Assembly (NCBI GenBank): GCA_966112615.1 | Contig: CBHWDO010000018.1 | Span: 1 to 64,000 of the forward strand | Direction: 5' to 3' | DNA length: 64,000 nucleotides | DNA from: Flavitalea sp966112615 | GTDB lineage: Bacteria; Bacteroidota; Bacteroidia; Chitinophagales; Chitinophagaceae | Part shown: in pieces, positions 28,003 through 36,755 of the stretch | Position numbering within the stretch: position 1 is the stretch's first letter | Layout of the letters: each line of letters opens with the position of its first letter | Translations under genes and position numbers: made by a program | Notes under the pieces: model-generated | The model's database searches: none | Seen by the model: only the letters and a program-made list of their open reading frames with translations | Told to the model about the DNA's origin: nothing

Positions 28003-28518
28003 AGTTTCCGGAGTCATTCGAAGATAACTCGCAATATATCTAAGCGGAATTTCCTGGAATAACAAAGGGCTTCTTTGTAAAACACGTTTTAATCTTTCTG
28101 CAGGAGAAACGGTAAGAATATCGATCTCACGTTCAATTTGCTGGATGGTGGTCAGTTCCAGCAATGAAATGTAACCGCGGAGATTTTCTTCATTAGCATT
28201 GACAAGTTCATAGACTTTTTCTTTCGACAATACTTTAACGGTGGACTTCCTGATAGCTTCAAGATAAAATTCCGAAGGTTTACCACTGTAGAAGGATGCA
28301 AGAGAATTAATGATCGATCCTTTGTAGCCAAAGCGAACGGTGAGTTCTTCAAATTCATTCAACAGGAAAGCCCTGACAGCCCCGGATTCAATGTAGTAAA
28401 GGTTTTTCTCCACTTCGCCTTCACGAAGGATCATCTCGCCTTTTGCAAATATTCTAGTATTTGCATCGGTGCTCATCAGGTCGATCAATTGCTTTAATAG
28501 TTCATTAGCTCCTTTCAT
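27979..28518 (-). CDS. Crp/Fnr-family transcriptional regulator
   Basis: The frame is open to 28596; the ATG at 28518 (MKGANELLKQL) is preferred because the longer form adds 26 low-complexity residues outside the fold. The 179-residue protein has the cyclic-nucleotide-binding roll (KGEMILREGEVEKNLYYIESGAVRAF) and ends in a short HTH region (IASYLRMTPETLSRIRNL), as in many Bacteroidota Crp-like proteins. There is no Fnr-type Cys cluster. It is divergent from the lipocalin-like lipoprotein gene and overlaps the histidine kinase gene tail to tail. Confidence 0.87.
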   Translation of the reverse strand: MKGANELLKQLIDLMSTDANTRIFAKGEMILREGEVEKNLYYIESGAVRAFLLNEFEELTVRFGYKGSIINSLASFYSGKPSEFYLEAIRKSTVKVLSKEKVYELVNANEENLRGYISLLELTTIQQIEREIDILTVSPAERLKRVLQRSPLLFQEIPLRYIASYLRMTPETLSRIRNL

Positions 28519-28548
28519 AATGAAGATTGACCCAATATATAAACATTG

Positions 28549-28579
28549 TTGCAATGAAGGTGCAGTAGGAATAGTTTCG
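28549..28579 (+). promoter_or_regulatory. Putative Bacteroidota promoter of the lipocalin-like gene
   Basis: TTG (28549-28551), 20 bp, then TAGTTTCG (28572-28579). This matches the Bacteroidota sigma pattern TTG-N19/21-TAnnTTTG with one mismatch. It lies about 30 bp before the ATG at 28609. Confidence 0.45.
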
Positions 28580-28608
28580 CACCCATTATTTACCATTAAA
28601 CCACCAAA

Positions 28609-28989
28609 ATGAAAAGGATTTTTGCAGTACTGGCTTTATTCTCTGTTGTATTATTCAGTTGTTCAAAGGATGACAAAAAAGAAGCATCCCTGATTGGAAA
28701 ATGGCAGTTGCAGGCGGCTACACCGAATGATGATTATGAGCAGTGTGATTTTGAAGGATTTCTTGAGATCAAGGAAAATAAATCTGTACTGGCTTACGAC
28801 AAATGTGATGATGAGACCTATACCGGTACCTGGAAGAGAGAAGGTAATACTATCACTATTACCGACACAGAAATTCCAGTTCCAGTTGCAGTAAAGATCA
28901 TTTCCATTTCCGAAACACAACTGGTACTTGAAGTTCCTGATTTGTTGAATGGAGAAGGGACGATTAGGGAGACGTATAAGAGGATTTAG
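28609..28989 (+). CDS. Lipocalin-like lipoprotein
   Basis: A small 126-residue lipoprotein. The signal peptide ends in a lipobox with Cys18 (VLFSC), followed by SKDDKK. The mature part has the lipocalin-like (lipocalin_4/5 type) pattern LIGKWQLQAAT, a middle strand run YTGTWKREGNTITIT and a final ETYKRI. Such proteins are common in Bacteroidota and bind unknown hydrophobic or small ligands at the outer membrane. It is monocistronic, with its own promoter and a strong terminator. Confidence 0.82.
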   Translation: MKRIFAVLALFSVVLFSCSKDDKKEASLIGKWQLQAATPNDDYEQCDFEGFLEIKENKSVLAYDKCDDETYTGTWKREGNTITITDTEIPVPVAVKIISISETQLVLEVPDLLNGEGTIRETYKRI

Positions 28990-29028
28990 GAGTGAGGAGT
29001 TGGGAGTTGGGAGGAGTTGAGGAGTTGA
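28987..29028. repeat. GGAGTTGGGAGTTG simple repeat
   Basis: A G-rich run made of GGAGT(T/G) and GGGAGTTG units starts directly at the stop codon of the lipocalin-like gene and stops just before its terminator hairpin. It is one of several different short repeats placed immediately 3' of genes in this window. Confidence 0.65.
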
Positions 29029-29035
29029 GAATATT

Positions 29036-29072
29036 AAAAAGCTGAGTTGAATATTCAACTCAGCTTTTTTTT
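29036..29072. terminator. Bidirectional intrinsic terminator
   Basis: A perfect 34-nt palindrome (AAAAAGCTGAGTTGAAT and its complement) is followed by a T run on the + strand and preceded by an A run, so it can end transcription from both directions. It follows the lipocalin-like gene. Confidence 0.85.
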
Positions 29073-29093
29073 GAAGGATACATTAATTCATTT

Positions 29094-29225
29094 CTCTGTG
29101 CCTCTGTGCCTCATATTCCTCTGTGAAAAAATATTCGAGATTTCTTACAAGCCGGTTAAAGGCATAGCAATAAAATTACCCTAACGTATTTTTCACAGAG
29201 GAATATGAGGCACGAAGGCACAGAG
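29094..29225. repeat. Long inverted repeat of CTCTGTGCCTCTGTGCCTC type (module C, copy 1)
   Basis: The left arm at 29094-29133 and right arm at 29187-29225 are complementary except for one mismatch and one indel, with a 53-bp A/T-rich spacer. No coding capacity was seen. A second copy with the same arm sequence lies at 58841-58970. Together with the modules at 29240-29272 and 29303-29334 it forms a mosaic 3' of nifJ. Confidence 0.8.
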
Positions 29226-29239
29226 GTATTTGACAGACC

Positions 29240-29272
29240 CGGCCTTCAGCCCGCCCTCCGGGCGTTCTGCCG
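29240..29272 (-). repeat. GC-rich hairpin repeat CGGCAGAACGCC...GGGCTGAAGGCCG (module B, copy 1)
   Basis: Read on the minus strand this is CGGCAGAACGCCCGGAGGG followed by CGGGCTGAAGGCCG. The CGCCCGGAGGGCG core is self-complementary. Related copies lie at 58793-58827 (plus strand) and 59068-59097 (minus strand). It is much more GC-rich than its surroundings. Confidence 0.75.
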
Positions 29273-29302
29273 GAAAAAAAAGTCGGGTATTAAACCCGAC
29301 TT
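29273..29302 (-). terminator. Intrinsic terminator of nifJ
   Basis: On the minus strand AAGTCGGGT, loop TTAAT, ACCCGACTT is followed by a run of T (the A run at 29274-29281 on the + strand). It lies about 50 bp after the nifJ stop. It is inserted between repeat modules A and B, and module copy 2 lacks it. Confidence 0.82.
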
Positions 29303-29334
29303 CCATGTATTCCATGTATTCTGTGTATTCCATG
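29303..29334 (-). repeat. ATTCCATGTATTC simple repeat (module A, copy 1)
   Basis: Three to four imperfect 10-bp units of (C/T)(C/A)ATGTATT(C) or, on the minus strand, GGAATACA(T/C). It begins 15 bp after the nifJ stop codon. The matching plus-strand copy at 58747-58784 begins directly after a GH16 stop codon. Confidence 0.7.
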
Positions 29335-29349
29335 TTTTCCCCCGCTTTC

Positions 29350-32300
29350 TCACAGCCCCTTCATCGCTTCTATCCTCTCCCAATGCCTCAAAATTCCCTC
29401 ATTCGCCATTCCAAGGAATTCTTCCGCTCTTTCAGGCATGCTGTTCTTGATAGCCGTAAATCTATTTTCATGATACATGAATTCTTCCACCCCAACAGTT
29501 GGATTCTTGCTGTCTAAAGTAAAGCGCTGTCCTTTCTCCTTTAATGGATTGAAGCGGAATAAAGGCCAGTACCCACTCTTCACTGCAAGATTCTGTTGAT
29601 CCACACCATGACACATATCGTATCCATGCGCAATACAATGACTGTACGCAATTACAATAGAAGGTCCTGGATATGCTTCTGCTTCAAGAATTGTCTTCAA
29701 TGCATGCACATCATTCGCTCCCATCGCAATCTGTGCTACAAATGCACTGCCATGTGCAATGGCCTGCATCGCAAGGTCTTTCTTACCGGTAGTTTTACCT
29801 TTCACACTGAACTTCGCACTGGCTCCAATTGGTGTTGATTTTGATTTTTGTCCACCGGTATTTGAATACACTTCTGTATCCAGCACCAGTATATTGATAT
29901 TCTCGCCAGTCGATAACACGTGATCCAATCCACTGAAACCAATATCATATGCCCAGCCATCTCCACCAACGATCCACATGGATTTTTTCTGGAGGAAATC
30001 TGCGATATCATATAACTTCTTCGCCAATGGATGCTGCAATCCACGAAGTCTCTTCTTCAGTTCATTTACATTAAGTTTTTGCTGCCTGATCTCTCCTTCA
30101 GTGGTTTCTTCATTAGCCAGGATATTTGCTGCAAGCTCCACTCCTGCTTCATTCTGAACGGCTCCCAACAAACTCTTCGCATACTCACGCTTCTGATCGC
30201 TGGCCAGTTTGATACCGAGTCCAAATTCAGCATTGTCTTCAAACAATGAGTTAGCCCAGGCTGGTCCGTAACCCTCACTGTTCTTCGACCATGGCGTAGT
30301 AGGCAGGTTTCCACCGAAGATGGATGAACAACCTGTTGCATTCGCTACCATCATCCTGTCGCCAAATAATTGTGTCAGCAGTTTCAGGTATGGAGTTTCT
30401 CCACAACCGGAACATGCCCCGGAGAATTCAAACAATGGCTCTAATAATTGTGAACCCTTTACAGTACTCCTGTTCATCCTTTCGCGATCGATATCTGGTA
30501 ACGACAGGAAGAAATCCCAGTTCTCTTTCTCTGCTTCCTTCAATGGAATGATATCCTGCATGTTGATGGCCTTATGACCAGGCTCTGATTTACTTTCAAT
30601 TGGACAAACCTCCACGCACAAATTACATCCTGTACAATCCTCCACACTGACCTGCAATGTATAAGACTCCTGTTCTTTCATGAACTCTTTACCGATCGGT
30701 GCAGTATGTTTGAAGAAGGATGGCGCATCTTTTAGTAAGCCATTGTCGTATACTTTTGGACGGATCGCTGCATGCGGACAAACAAAGAAACATTTACCAC
30801 ACTGTGAACACAAGGATGGATCCCAGACAGGAACCTGTTCCGCAATATTTCTTTTCTCATATTTTGTAGTGGCAGATGGAAATGTTCCATCAACCGGAAA
30901 GGCACTTACAGGTAATTCATCCCCCTCACCGGCAATGATTCTTGTCAATACCTGTTGTACAAATTCAGGAGCACCCTTTGTATTGATATGCTCAACATCA
31001 ATATTGCCTACAGGTAATGATGAATAATCTAGTTGAAACAGGTTATCCAATGTCTTATCAACTGCATCAAAATTCTTCTGCACTACGGCTTCTCCTTTTC
31101 GTCCGTATGATTTACGGATTCCTTTCTTAATGTATTCAATTGCCTCATCCTTAGGCATTACATTGGAAATGGCAAAGAAACAGGTCTGCAGGATACCGTT
31201 GATCCTGGATCCCATGCCGGTTTCCCTTGCCACTTTGGATGCATTGATCACATATAATTTCAATTCTTTTTCCCTGATCTCTTCCTGGATCTTTTTAGGA
31301 AGATGATTCCATACTTCATCTTTTTCAAATGGAGAGTTGAGCAGGAAAGTTGCACCATGAGTTGCATCTTTCAATACATCATATTTCTCCAGGTAATGAA
31401 AATGATGACAGGCAATGAAGTTTGCAGAATTAATAAGGTATGTAGATTGAATAGGTTTAGCACTAAACCTCAGGTGTGAAGTAGTAAGTGATCCTGATTT
31501 TTTCGAATCATATACAAAATATCCCTGCACATGATTATCGGTTACTTCACCAATGATCTTGATTGTATTTTTATTCGCACTCACTGTTCCATCTGCACCC
31601 AAGCCAAAGAATAATCCGCGGAACAAATGCTGGTCTTCCAGTGTGAAATGTTTATCATAAGACAATGAAGTGAAAGTCACATCATCATCAATCCCTACAG
31701 TAAATTGCTTCTTAGGCTTCTCTTTACTTAGTTCTTCAAAGATCGCCTTAACCATGGCAGGATTGAATTCCTTGGAAGCAAGTCCATATCGTCCACCAAT
31801 GATGGTTGGCATGGCATGTTCCCATCCCTGGTGCATCGCATTGATCACATCCATGTACAATGGTTCACCGATAGCACCGGTATCTTTACAACGATCCATC
31901 ACAGCGATGGAACGAACAGTTGAAGGAAGTGCATGAATAAAATGAGTAACTGAGAATGGACGATACAGGTGAACCTGCAGCACACCTACTTTAGCTCCCT
32001 GCTTATTCAAATATTCCACTTTTTCCTGCACGGCGCCTGCACCGGAACCCATAATGATGATCACTCTTTCTGCAGCAGGATCTCCATGGTATTCAAATAA
32101 TTTATACCTGCGACCGGTAAGTGCTGCAAACTGCTTCATCTTTTCTTCCACTATATGCGGAACCTGCCAGTGGTATTTATTGGCTGCTTCCCTGCTCTGG
32201 AAGAACACATCCGGGTTTTGTGCAGTACCGCGGATAAAAGGATTGGCTGGATTAAGAGAACGGTTTCGGTGACGTGCAACATCTTCATCACGGATCATCT

Positions 32301-32922
32301 GTTTGATCACTTCATCAGGAATGATCTGAACTTCATTTAGTTCATGGGATGTTCTGAAACCATCAAACACATTCAAAAATGGTATGCTTGAAGTTAAAGA
32401 AGCTGAAGTTGCGATCAGCGCCATATCGTGGGCCTGCTGCGGGCTGTTACCAAATAATATAGAAAAGCCGGTGGAACGCACGGCCATCACATCACTATGA
32501 TCACCAAAGATCGATAAAGCATGTGTAGCAAGCGCTCGTGCGGCAATATGAAAAACTGTTGGAGTTAATTCACCTGCGATCTTGTACATATTCGGGATCA
32601 TTAATAATAATCCCTGTGAACAGGTGAATGTGGAAGCCAGTGCACCGCCCTGCAATGCCCCGTGAATGGCACCTGCTGCTCCTGCTTCACTTTGCATTTC
32701 AATGACCTTGGGTATTTCGCCATAAATATTCTTTCTTCCGTCACTGCTCCACTCATCGGTGAATTCTCCCATCGCGGAAGAAGGTGTGATCGGGTAGATA
32801 GCGCATACCTCACTGGTCTTATATGCAATATATGCTGCAGCTTCATTACCATCCATGATGGATGCATTGATTTTCTTTTGAGGAAGTACTTCAGACTCCA
32901 ACTCCTGTAATGCAGTTTCCAT
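29350..32922 (-). CDS. nifJ: Pyruvate:ferredoxin (flavodoxin) oxidoreductase
   Basis: A single-chain PFOR of 1190 residues, the usual length. In order: pyrimidine-binding domain (about 15-230, with YPITPSSAMGE), domain II (about 260-385), the gamma/EKR domain (about 420-620), two 4Fe-4S sites (CSQCGKCFFVCP near 700 and CTGCNLCVEVCP near 760), then the TPP-binding domain with CSGCGETPY and GGDGWAYDIGF. It oxidises pyruvate to acetyl-CoA and CO2 and reduces ferredoxin in the cytoplasm. It is divergent from a ferredoxin-korAB-nuo operon, so both ends of this region feed the same electron carrier. Its 3' side carries a terminator and a repeat mosaic. Confidence 0.97.
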   Translation of the reverse strand: METALQELESEVLPQKKINASIMDGNEAAAYIAYKTSEVCAIYPITPSSAMGEFTDEWSSDGRKNIYGEIPKVIEMQSEAGAAGAIHGALQGGALASTFTCSQGLLLMIPNMYKIAGELTPTVFHIAARALATHALSIFGDHSDVMAVRSTGFSILFGNSPQQAHDMALIATSASLTSSIPFLNVFDGFRTSHELNEVQIIPDEVIKQMIRDEDVARHRNRSLNPANPFIRGTAQNPDVFFQSREAANKYHWQVPHIVEEKMKQFAALTGRRYKLFEYHGDPAAERVIIIMGSGAGAVQEKVEYLNKQGAKVGVLQVHLYRPFSVTHFIHALPSTVRSIAVMDRCKDTGAIGEPLYMDVINAMHQGWEHAMPTIIGGRYGLASKEFNPAMVKAIFEELSKEKPKKQFTVGIDDDVTFTSLSYDKHFTLEDQHLFRGLFFGLGADGTVSANKNTIKIIGEVTDNHVQGYFVYDSKKSGSLTTSHLRFSAKPIQSTYLINSANFIACHHFHYLEKYDVLKDATHGATFLLNSPFEKDEVWNHLPKKIQEEIREKELKLYVINASKVARETGMGSRINGILQTCFFAISNVMPKDEAIEYIKKGIRKSYGRKGEAVVQKNFDAVDKTLDNLFQLDYSSLPVGNIDVEHINTKGAPEFVQQVLTRIIAGEGDELPVSAFPVDGTFPSATTKYEKRNIAEQVPVWDPSLCSQCGKCFFVCPHAAIRPKVYDNGLLKDAPSFFKHTAPIGKEFMKEQESYTLQVSVEDCTGCNLCVEVCPIESKSEPGHKAINMQDIIPLKEAEKENWDFFLSLPDIDRERMNRSTVKGSQLLEPLFEFSGACSGCGETPYLKLLTQLFGDRMMVANATGCSSIFGGNLPTTPWSKNSEGYGPAWANSLFEDNAEFGLGIKLASDQKREYAKSLLGAVQNEAGVELAANILANEETTEGEIRQQKLNVNELKKRLRGLQHPLAKKLYDIADFLQKKSMWIVGGDGWAYDIGFSGLDHVLSTGENINILVLDTEVYSNTGGQKSKSTPIGASAKFSVKGKTTGKKDLAMQAIAHGSAFVAQIAMGANDVHALKTILEAEAYPGPSIVIAYSHCIAHGYDMCHGVDQQNLAVKSGYWPLFRFNPLKEKGQRFTLDSKNPTVGVEEFMYHENRFTAIKNSMPERAEEFLGMANEGILRHWERIEAMKGL

Positions 32923-32945
32923 AAATCAGCTTGTTTATTTGGGCT

Positions 32946-32974
32946 GAAAACTATGCAATGATGTTTCCTCACAA
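32946..32974 (-). promoter_or_regulatory. Putative nifJ promoter
   Basis: On the minus strand TTG (32972-32974), 18 bp, TAGTTTTC (32946-32953). This is one mismatch from TAnnTTTG with a slightly short spacer, 23 bp before the nifJ ATG. Confidence 0.35.
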
Positions 32975-33116
32975 GATGATTTGCATCAGCAGGAAACAGG
33001 AGAAAAAGCAGGTAAATAAATCATTGAAACGGCTGACTTTAATCAACCTAATAGTTCTAAATAAATCTTCCTTTAGTGACTACAAACATTTGTAAAACTT
33101 AAACTCTAACTGAATT

Positions 33117-33464
33117 ATGGCTCTCAAGATCACAGAAGAATGCATCAACTGCGGTGCATGCGAACCTGAATGTCCGAATAACGCAATCTATGAAGGTGGA
33201 GTTGAATGGGCGATCGAAGATGGTACCAATGTAAAGGGCTCTTACACACTTATTGATGGAAGAGTAGTCAACGCTTCCGATAAGTTTGATGCCATTTCCA
33301 GCGACACTTATTATATCACACCAAACAAATGTACAGAGTGCCAGGGCTTCCATGAAGAACCCCAGTGCGCTTCTGTTTGCCCGGTTGATTGTTGCGTTCC
33401 TGATGAACAATACAGGGAAACCGTAGACCAGTTAATGGCTAGAAAAGAATTATTACACGCATAA
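33117..33464 (+). CDS. 2[4Fe-4S] ferredoxin (Allochromatium type)
   Basis: A 115-residue ferredoxin. Cluster 1 ligands lie in CINCGACEPECP (residues about 9-20). Cluster 2 is of the long-loop type, CTECQGFHEEPQCASVCPVDCC (about 72-93), with the inserted loop and C-terminal helix typical of Alvin-type ferredoxins, which have very low potential. It is the first gene before korA (21 bp to the chosen korA start) and divergent from nifJ, so it is the likely carrier between PFOR, KorAB and the NADH-module-free complex I. Confidence 0.94.
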   Translation: MALKITEECINCGACEPECPNNAIYEGGVEWAIEDGTNVKGSYTLIDGRVVNASDKFDAISSDTYYITPNKCTECQGFHEEPQCASVCPVDCCVPDEQYRETVDQLMARKELLHA

Positions 33465-33485
33465 TCATTAATGATTTTCTGCATT

Positions 33486-35363
33486 ATGGAAACAACAGAA
33501 AAAAGGACGGAAAAGATAGCGTCCGTAAAAGAAGTTGACAAGGTAGTGGTGCGCTTTTCCGGTGATTCCGGGGATGGTATGCAGCTTACCGGTATGCAAT
33601 TCACTGATACTGCCGCTTTGCTCGGCAACGACCTGAGTACTTTTCCTGACTTTCCTTCCGAGATCCGTGCCCCGATAGGAACGGTGGCAGGTGTATCCGG
33701 TTTCCAGGTGCATTTTGGAAGCACAGAGATCTACACTCCCGGTGATCAGTACGATGTGCTGGTAGCTATGAATGCTGCTGCTTTCAAGGTTGATTTTCCT
33801 AAGTTGAAAAAAGGAGGCATCATCATCGTAAACACACAAGGCTTCGATTCAAAGAATCTGAAACTTGCTAATTACCCGGATGGTGTTGATCCTTTAGAAG
33901 CAGGCAGACTTGATAATTATATTGTCCACAAGGTCGATATTACAAGGCTTACAAAGGAATGCCTGGTTGGATTTGGACTCGGTATGAAAGAAGTGGAGCG
34001 GTCTAAAAATATGTTCGTACTCGGACTGCTGCTCTGGATGTTCGATAAGCCACTTGACCATACCATCAATTTCATTCAATCAAAATTTGCAAAGAAACCA
34101 GATATCGCAGAAGCGAATATCAAGGCATTGCAGGCAGGATGGAATTATGGTGATACAACCGAGATCTTCGCAACGCAATTCAAAGTTGCGCCCGCCAAAC
34201 TTCCGACTGGAACCTACCGTAATATCACGGGCAATCACGCCACAGCGATCGGGTTGATCGCTGCATCCGAACAATCAGGTTTGCCTCTTTTTCTTGGCTC
34301 CTATCCTATCACTCCTGCAACAGATATTTTGCAGGAACTATCAAAATACCGCGGCAATGGAATCAAAACATTCCAGGCCGAAGATGAGATCGCAGGGATC
34401 TGTTCCGCCATCGGAGCTTCCTATGTCGGAAACCTGGCAGTGACCACCACTTCAGGACCCGGACTATCGCTCAAAACAGAAGCAATGGGACTGGCTACCA
34501 TGCTGGAAATTCCGCTGGTGATCATCGATGTACAAAGAGGTGGCCCATCAACCGGATTACCTACCAAAACTGAACAGGCCGACCTGTTAATGGCTATGTT
34601 TGGAAGACATGGCGAAGCGCCACTTCCGATACTCGCAGCCTCTTCTCCATCGGATTGTTTTGAAGCTGTTTTCGAAGCAAGCAAACTTGCCGTAGAGCAT
34701 ATGACCCCTGTAATATTTTTAAGTGATGGATATATCGCCAACGGATCAGAACCATGGAGATTTCCCGCTGCATCAGATCTTGAAACGATCAAACCTCCTA
34801 TCAAAACAAGCCTCGAGGAAGGAGAAACTTTATTGCCTTATTCGCGCAATGAAATGTTTGTAAGACCATGGATCAAACCAGGCACCAAAGGTCTTGAGCA
34901 CAGGATCGGTGGATTGGAAAAGCAGGATCTAACCGGTGCAGTTTCTTACGATCCGCTCAACCATGAAAAAATGGTTCAGCTGCGTGCTGCAAAAGTCAAG
35001 AAGATAGAAGATTGTATTCCACTCGCTTCACCTGACAGTGGACATGATCATGGAAAATTACTGGTACTTGGCTGGGGTTCCACTTATGGATCTATCAAAA
35101 CCGCCGTCCGTGAATTGATCAGTGAAGGATTTGATGTTGCACATGTTCACCTGCGCCATATCAATCCTTTTCCTAAAAACCTGGGCGAATTGCTGCACCA
35201 GTATGATAAAGTGCTGATCCCTGAAATGAACTGCGGGCAATTATGGCAACTGATCAGAGCGAAATACCTGGTTCCCGCCATTAATTATTCCAAAGTCCAG
35301 GGAATGCCGATAACTACAGTTGAATTAAAGGAAAAAATTACTGAAATTTATAAAGACCTGTAA
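33486..35363 (+). CDS. korA: 2-oxoglutarate:ferredoxin oxidoreductase, fused gamma-alpha subunit
   Basis: Start chosen at 33486 (METTEKRTEK); an ATG at 33471 would add MIFCI. The 625-residue chain has the gamma domain first (about 15-195, FSGDSGDGMQLTGMQF) and then the alpha pyrimidine domain (about 215-610, LGSYPITPATDILQELSKY, TTTSGPGLSLKTEAMG). This arrangement marks the KorA/OorA-type 2-oxoacid:ferredoxin oxidoreductase. With KorB it turns 2-oxoglutarate into succinyl-CoA while reducing ferredoxin. korB starts 1 bp after its stop. It is linked to the hydroxyproline operon only through the shared product 2-oxoglutarate. Confidence 0.93.
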   Translation: METTEKRTEKIASVKEVDKVVVRFSGDSGDGMQLTGMQFTDTAALLGNDLSTFPDFPSEIRAPIGTVAGVSGFQVHFGSTEIYTPGDQYDVLVAMNAAAFKVDFPKLKKGGIIIVNTQGFDSKNLKLANYPDGVDPLEAGRLDNYIVHKVDITRLTKECLVGFGLGMKEVERSKNMFVLGLLLWMFDKPLDHTINFIQSKFAKKPDIAEANIKALQAGWNYGDTTEIFATQFKVAPAKLPTGTYRNITGNHATAIGLIAASEQSGLPLFLGSYPITPATDILQELSKYRGNGIKTFQAEDEIAGICSAIGASYVGNLAVTTTSGPGLSLKTEAMGLATMLEIPLVIIDVQRGGPSTGLPTKTEQADLLMAMFGRHGEAPLPILAASSPSDCFEAVFEASKLAVEHMTPVIFLSDGYIANGSEPWRFPAASDLETIKPPIKTSLEEGETLLPYSRNEMFVRPWIKPGTKGLEHRIGGLEKQDLTGAVSYDPLNHEKMVQLRAAKVKKIEDCIPLASPDSGHDHGKLLVLGWGSTYGSIKTAVRELISEGFDVAHVHLRHINPFPKNLGELLHQYDKVLIPEMNCGQLWQLIRAKYLVPAINYSKVQGMPITTVELKEKITEIYKDL

Positions 35364-35364
35364 A

Positions 35365-36393
35365 ATGGAGACATTAACACTCAATACAAAATTAACTGCA
35401 AAAGACTTTGCATCTGATGTTGATGTAAAATGGTGTCCTGGTTGTGGTGACTACTCCATTTTAAAACAGGTGCAAACGATCTTTCCGGATCTTGGAATTC
35501 CAAAAGAGAACTTCGTATTCATATCCGGTATCGGATGTTCTTCACGTTTTACTTATTACATGGATTCTTATGGCATGCACTCCATTCATGGTCGTGCGGG
35601 AGCCATTGCATCCGGAGTGAAAGCAGCCAATCCTGACCTCAGCGTTTGGGTTGTATCAGGTGACGGAGATGCATTATCCATTGGAGGAAATCATTTCATC
35701 CATTTGATGAGAAAGAATTTCGACCTGAATTATTTGTTGTTCAACAACCAGATCTATAGTTTAACGAAGGGACAATATTCACCCACTTCAGAAAAAGGAA
35801 AGATCACCAAGACCTCTCCTTATGGTTCGATAGAAGAACCATTCAATCCTACAGAACTCGCACTGGGAGCCAAAGCCAGCTTTGTCGCCAGGACACTTGA
35901 CCGCGATCCGAAGCATATGCAGGCCATGCTGAAAAGAGCGCATGAACACAAGGGAACCTCTTTTGTAGAGATCTACCAGAACTGCCCGGTATTTAATGAT
36001 GGTGCATTCTTCACATTCTCTGATAAAGAGACCAAAAAAGAAGAAGCTATCTTCCTGGAACATGGAAAACCATTGGTATTCGGACAGAATGATGAGAAAG
36101 GGATCCGTATCAATGGCCTCACACCAGAGATCGTGAACCTGAGTGAGGTAAGTGCAAATGATTGCTGGATTCATGATGAACGCGACAAGACCAAGGCCAA
36201 TCTCATATCAAGATTCTTCGATACAACTTTCAATGATATTCATTTTCCTAGACCTTTTGGTGTAATTTATACGGAAGAAAGGCCAAGCTATGAAGAAATG
36301 CTGATCGGGCAGATCGAAGAAGTTAATAAGAGAAAAGGAAGAATGTCGATGGATAGAATTTTATCCGGAGATAAGACCTGGAACATACTTTAA
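35365..36393 (+). CDS. korB: 2-oxoglutarate:ferredoxin oxidoreductase, beta subunit
   Basis: A 342-residue TPP-binding subunit. Signatures are WCPGCGDYSIL near the N-terminus, GIGCSSRF, and the TPP/Mg motif GDGDALSIGGNHF ... LLFNN. It forms the catalytic site with KorA. The nuoA start lies 11 bp downstream, so the oxidoreductase and complex I genes look like a single transcript. Specificity for 2-oxoglutarate rather than another 2-oxoacid is likely but not proven. Confidence 0.93.
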   Translation: METLTLNTKLTAKDFASDVDVKWCPGCGDYSILKQVQTIFPDLGIPKENFVFISGIGCSSRFTYYMDSYGMHSIHGRAGAIASGVKAANPDLSVWVVSGDGDALSIGGNHFIHLMRKNFDLNYLLFNNQIYSLTKGQYSPTSEKGKITKTSPYGSIEEPFNPTELALGAKASFVARTLDRDPKHMQAMLKRAHEHKGTSFVEIYQNCPVFNDGAFFTFSDKETKKEEAIFLEHGKPLVFGQNDEKGIRINGLTPEIVNLSEVSANDCWIHDERDKTKANLISRFFDTTFNDIHFPRPFGVIYTEERPSYEEMLIGQIEEVNKRKGRMSMDRILSGDKTWNIL

Positions 36394-36404
36394 AAACTAA
36401 CTGT

Positions 36405-36755
36405 ATGGGAGCAAGTTCCTTCATAGTGCTCACGATCGCTGCATTATTATTTTCTGCAGGCGGAATAATGGCTGGCCGTTTATTCAATAAAGGTTCAAAG
36501 AATAAACAGAAAGGACAGGCATATGAATGTGGTATTCCCACCAACACTTCTCCATGGCACCAGTTCAATGTAGGTTATTATCTCTTTGCATTACTGTTCC
36601 TCATTTTTGATGTAGAGCTGGTATTTCTTTATCCATGGGCCGTGGTAGTTAAAAAGATCGGCATTGTTGCACTCATTGAAATAGTCATCTTCTTATTCAT
36701 ATTATTCATGGGCTTCCTATACGCTCATAAAAAAGGAGCATTGAAATGGATGTAA
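36405..36755 (+). CDS. nuoA: Complex I subunit NuoA
   Basis: A 116-residue membrane protein with three hydrophobic helices. The conserved inter-helix segment YECGIP and the helix FALLFLIFDVELVFLYPWAV (Asp/Glu in membrane) identify NuoA/ND3. It lies at the membrane-arm/peripheral-arm junction near the quinone site. The nuoB ATG overlaps its end by 10 bp. Confidence 0.96.
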   Translation: MGASSFIVLTIAALLFSAGGIMAGRLFNKGSKNKQKGQAYECGIPTNTSPWHQFNVGYYLFALLFLIFDVELVFLYPWAVVVKKIGIVALIEIVIFLFILFMGFLYAHKKGALKWM

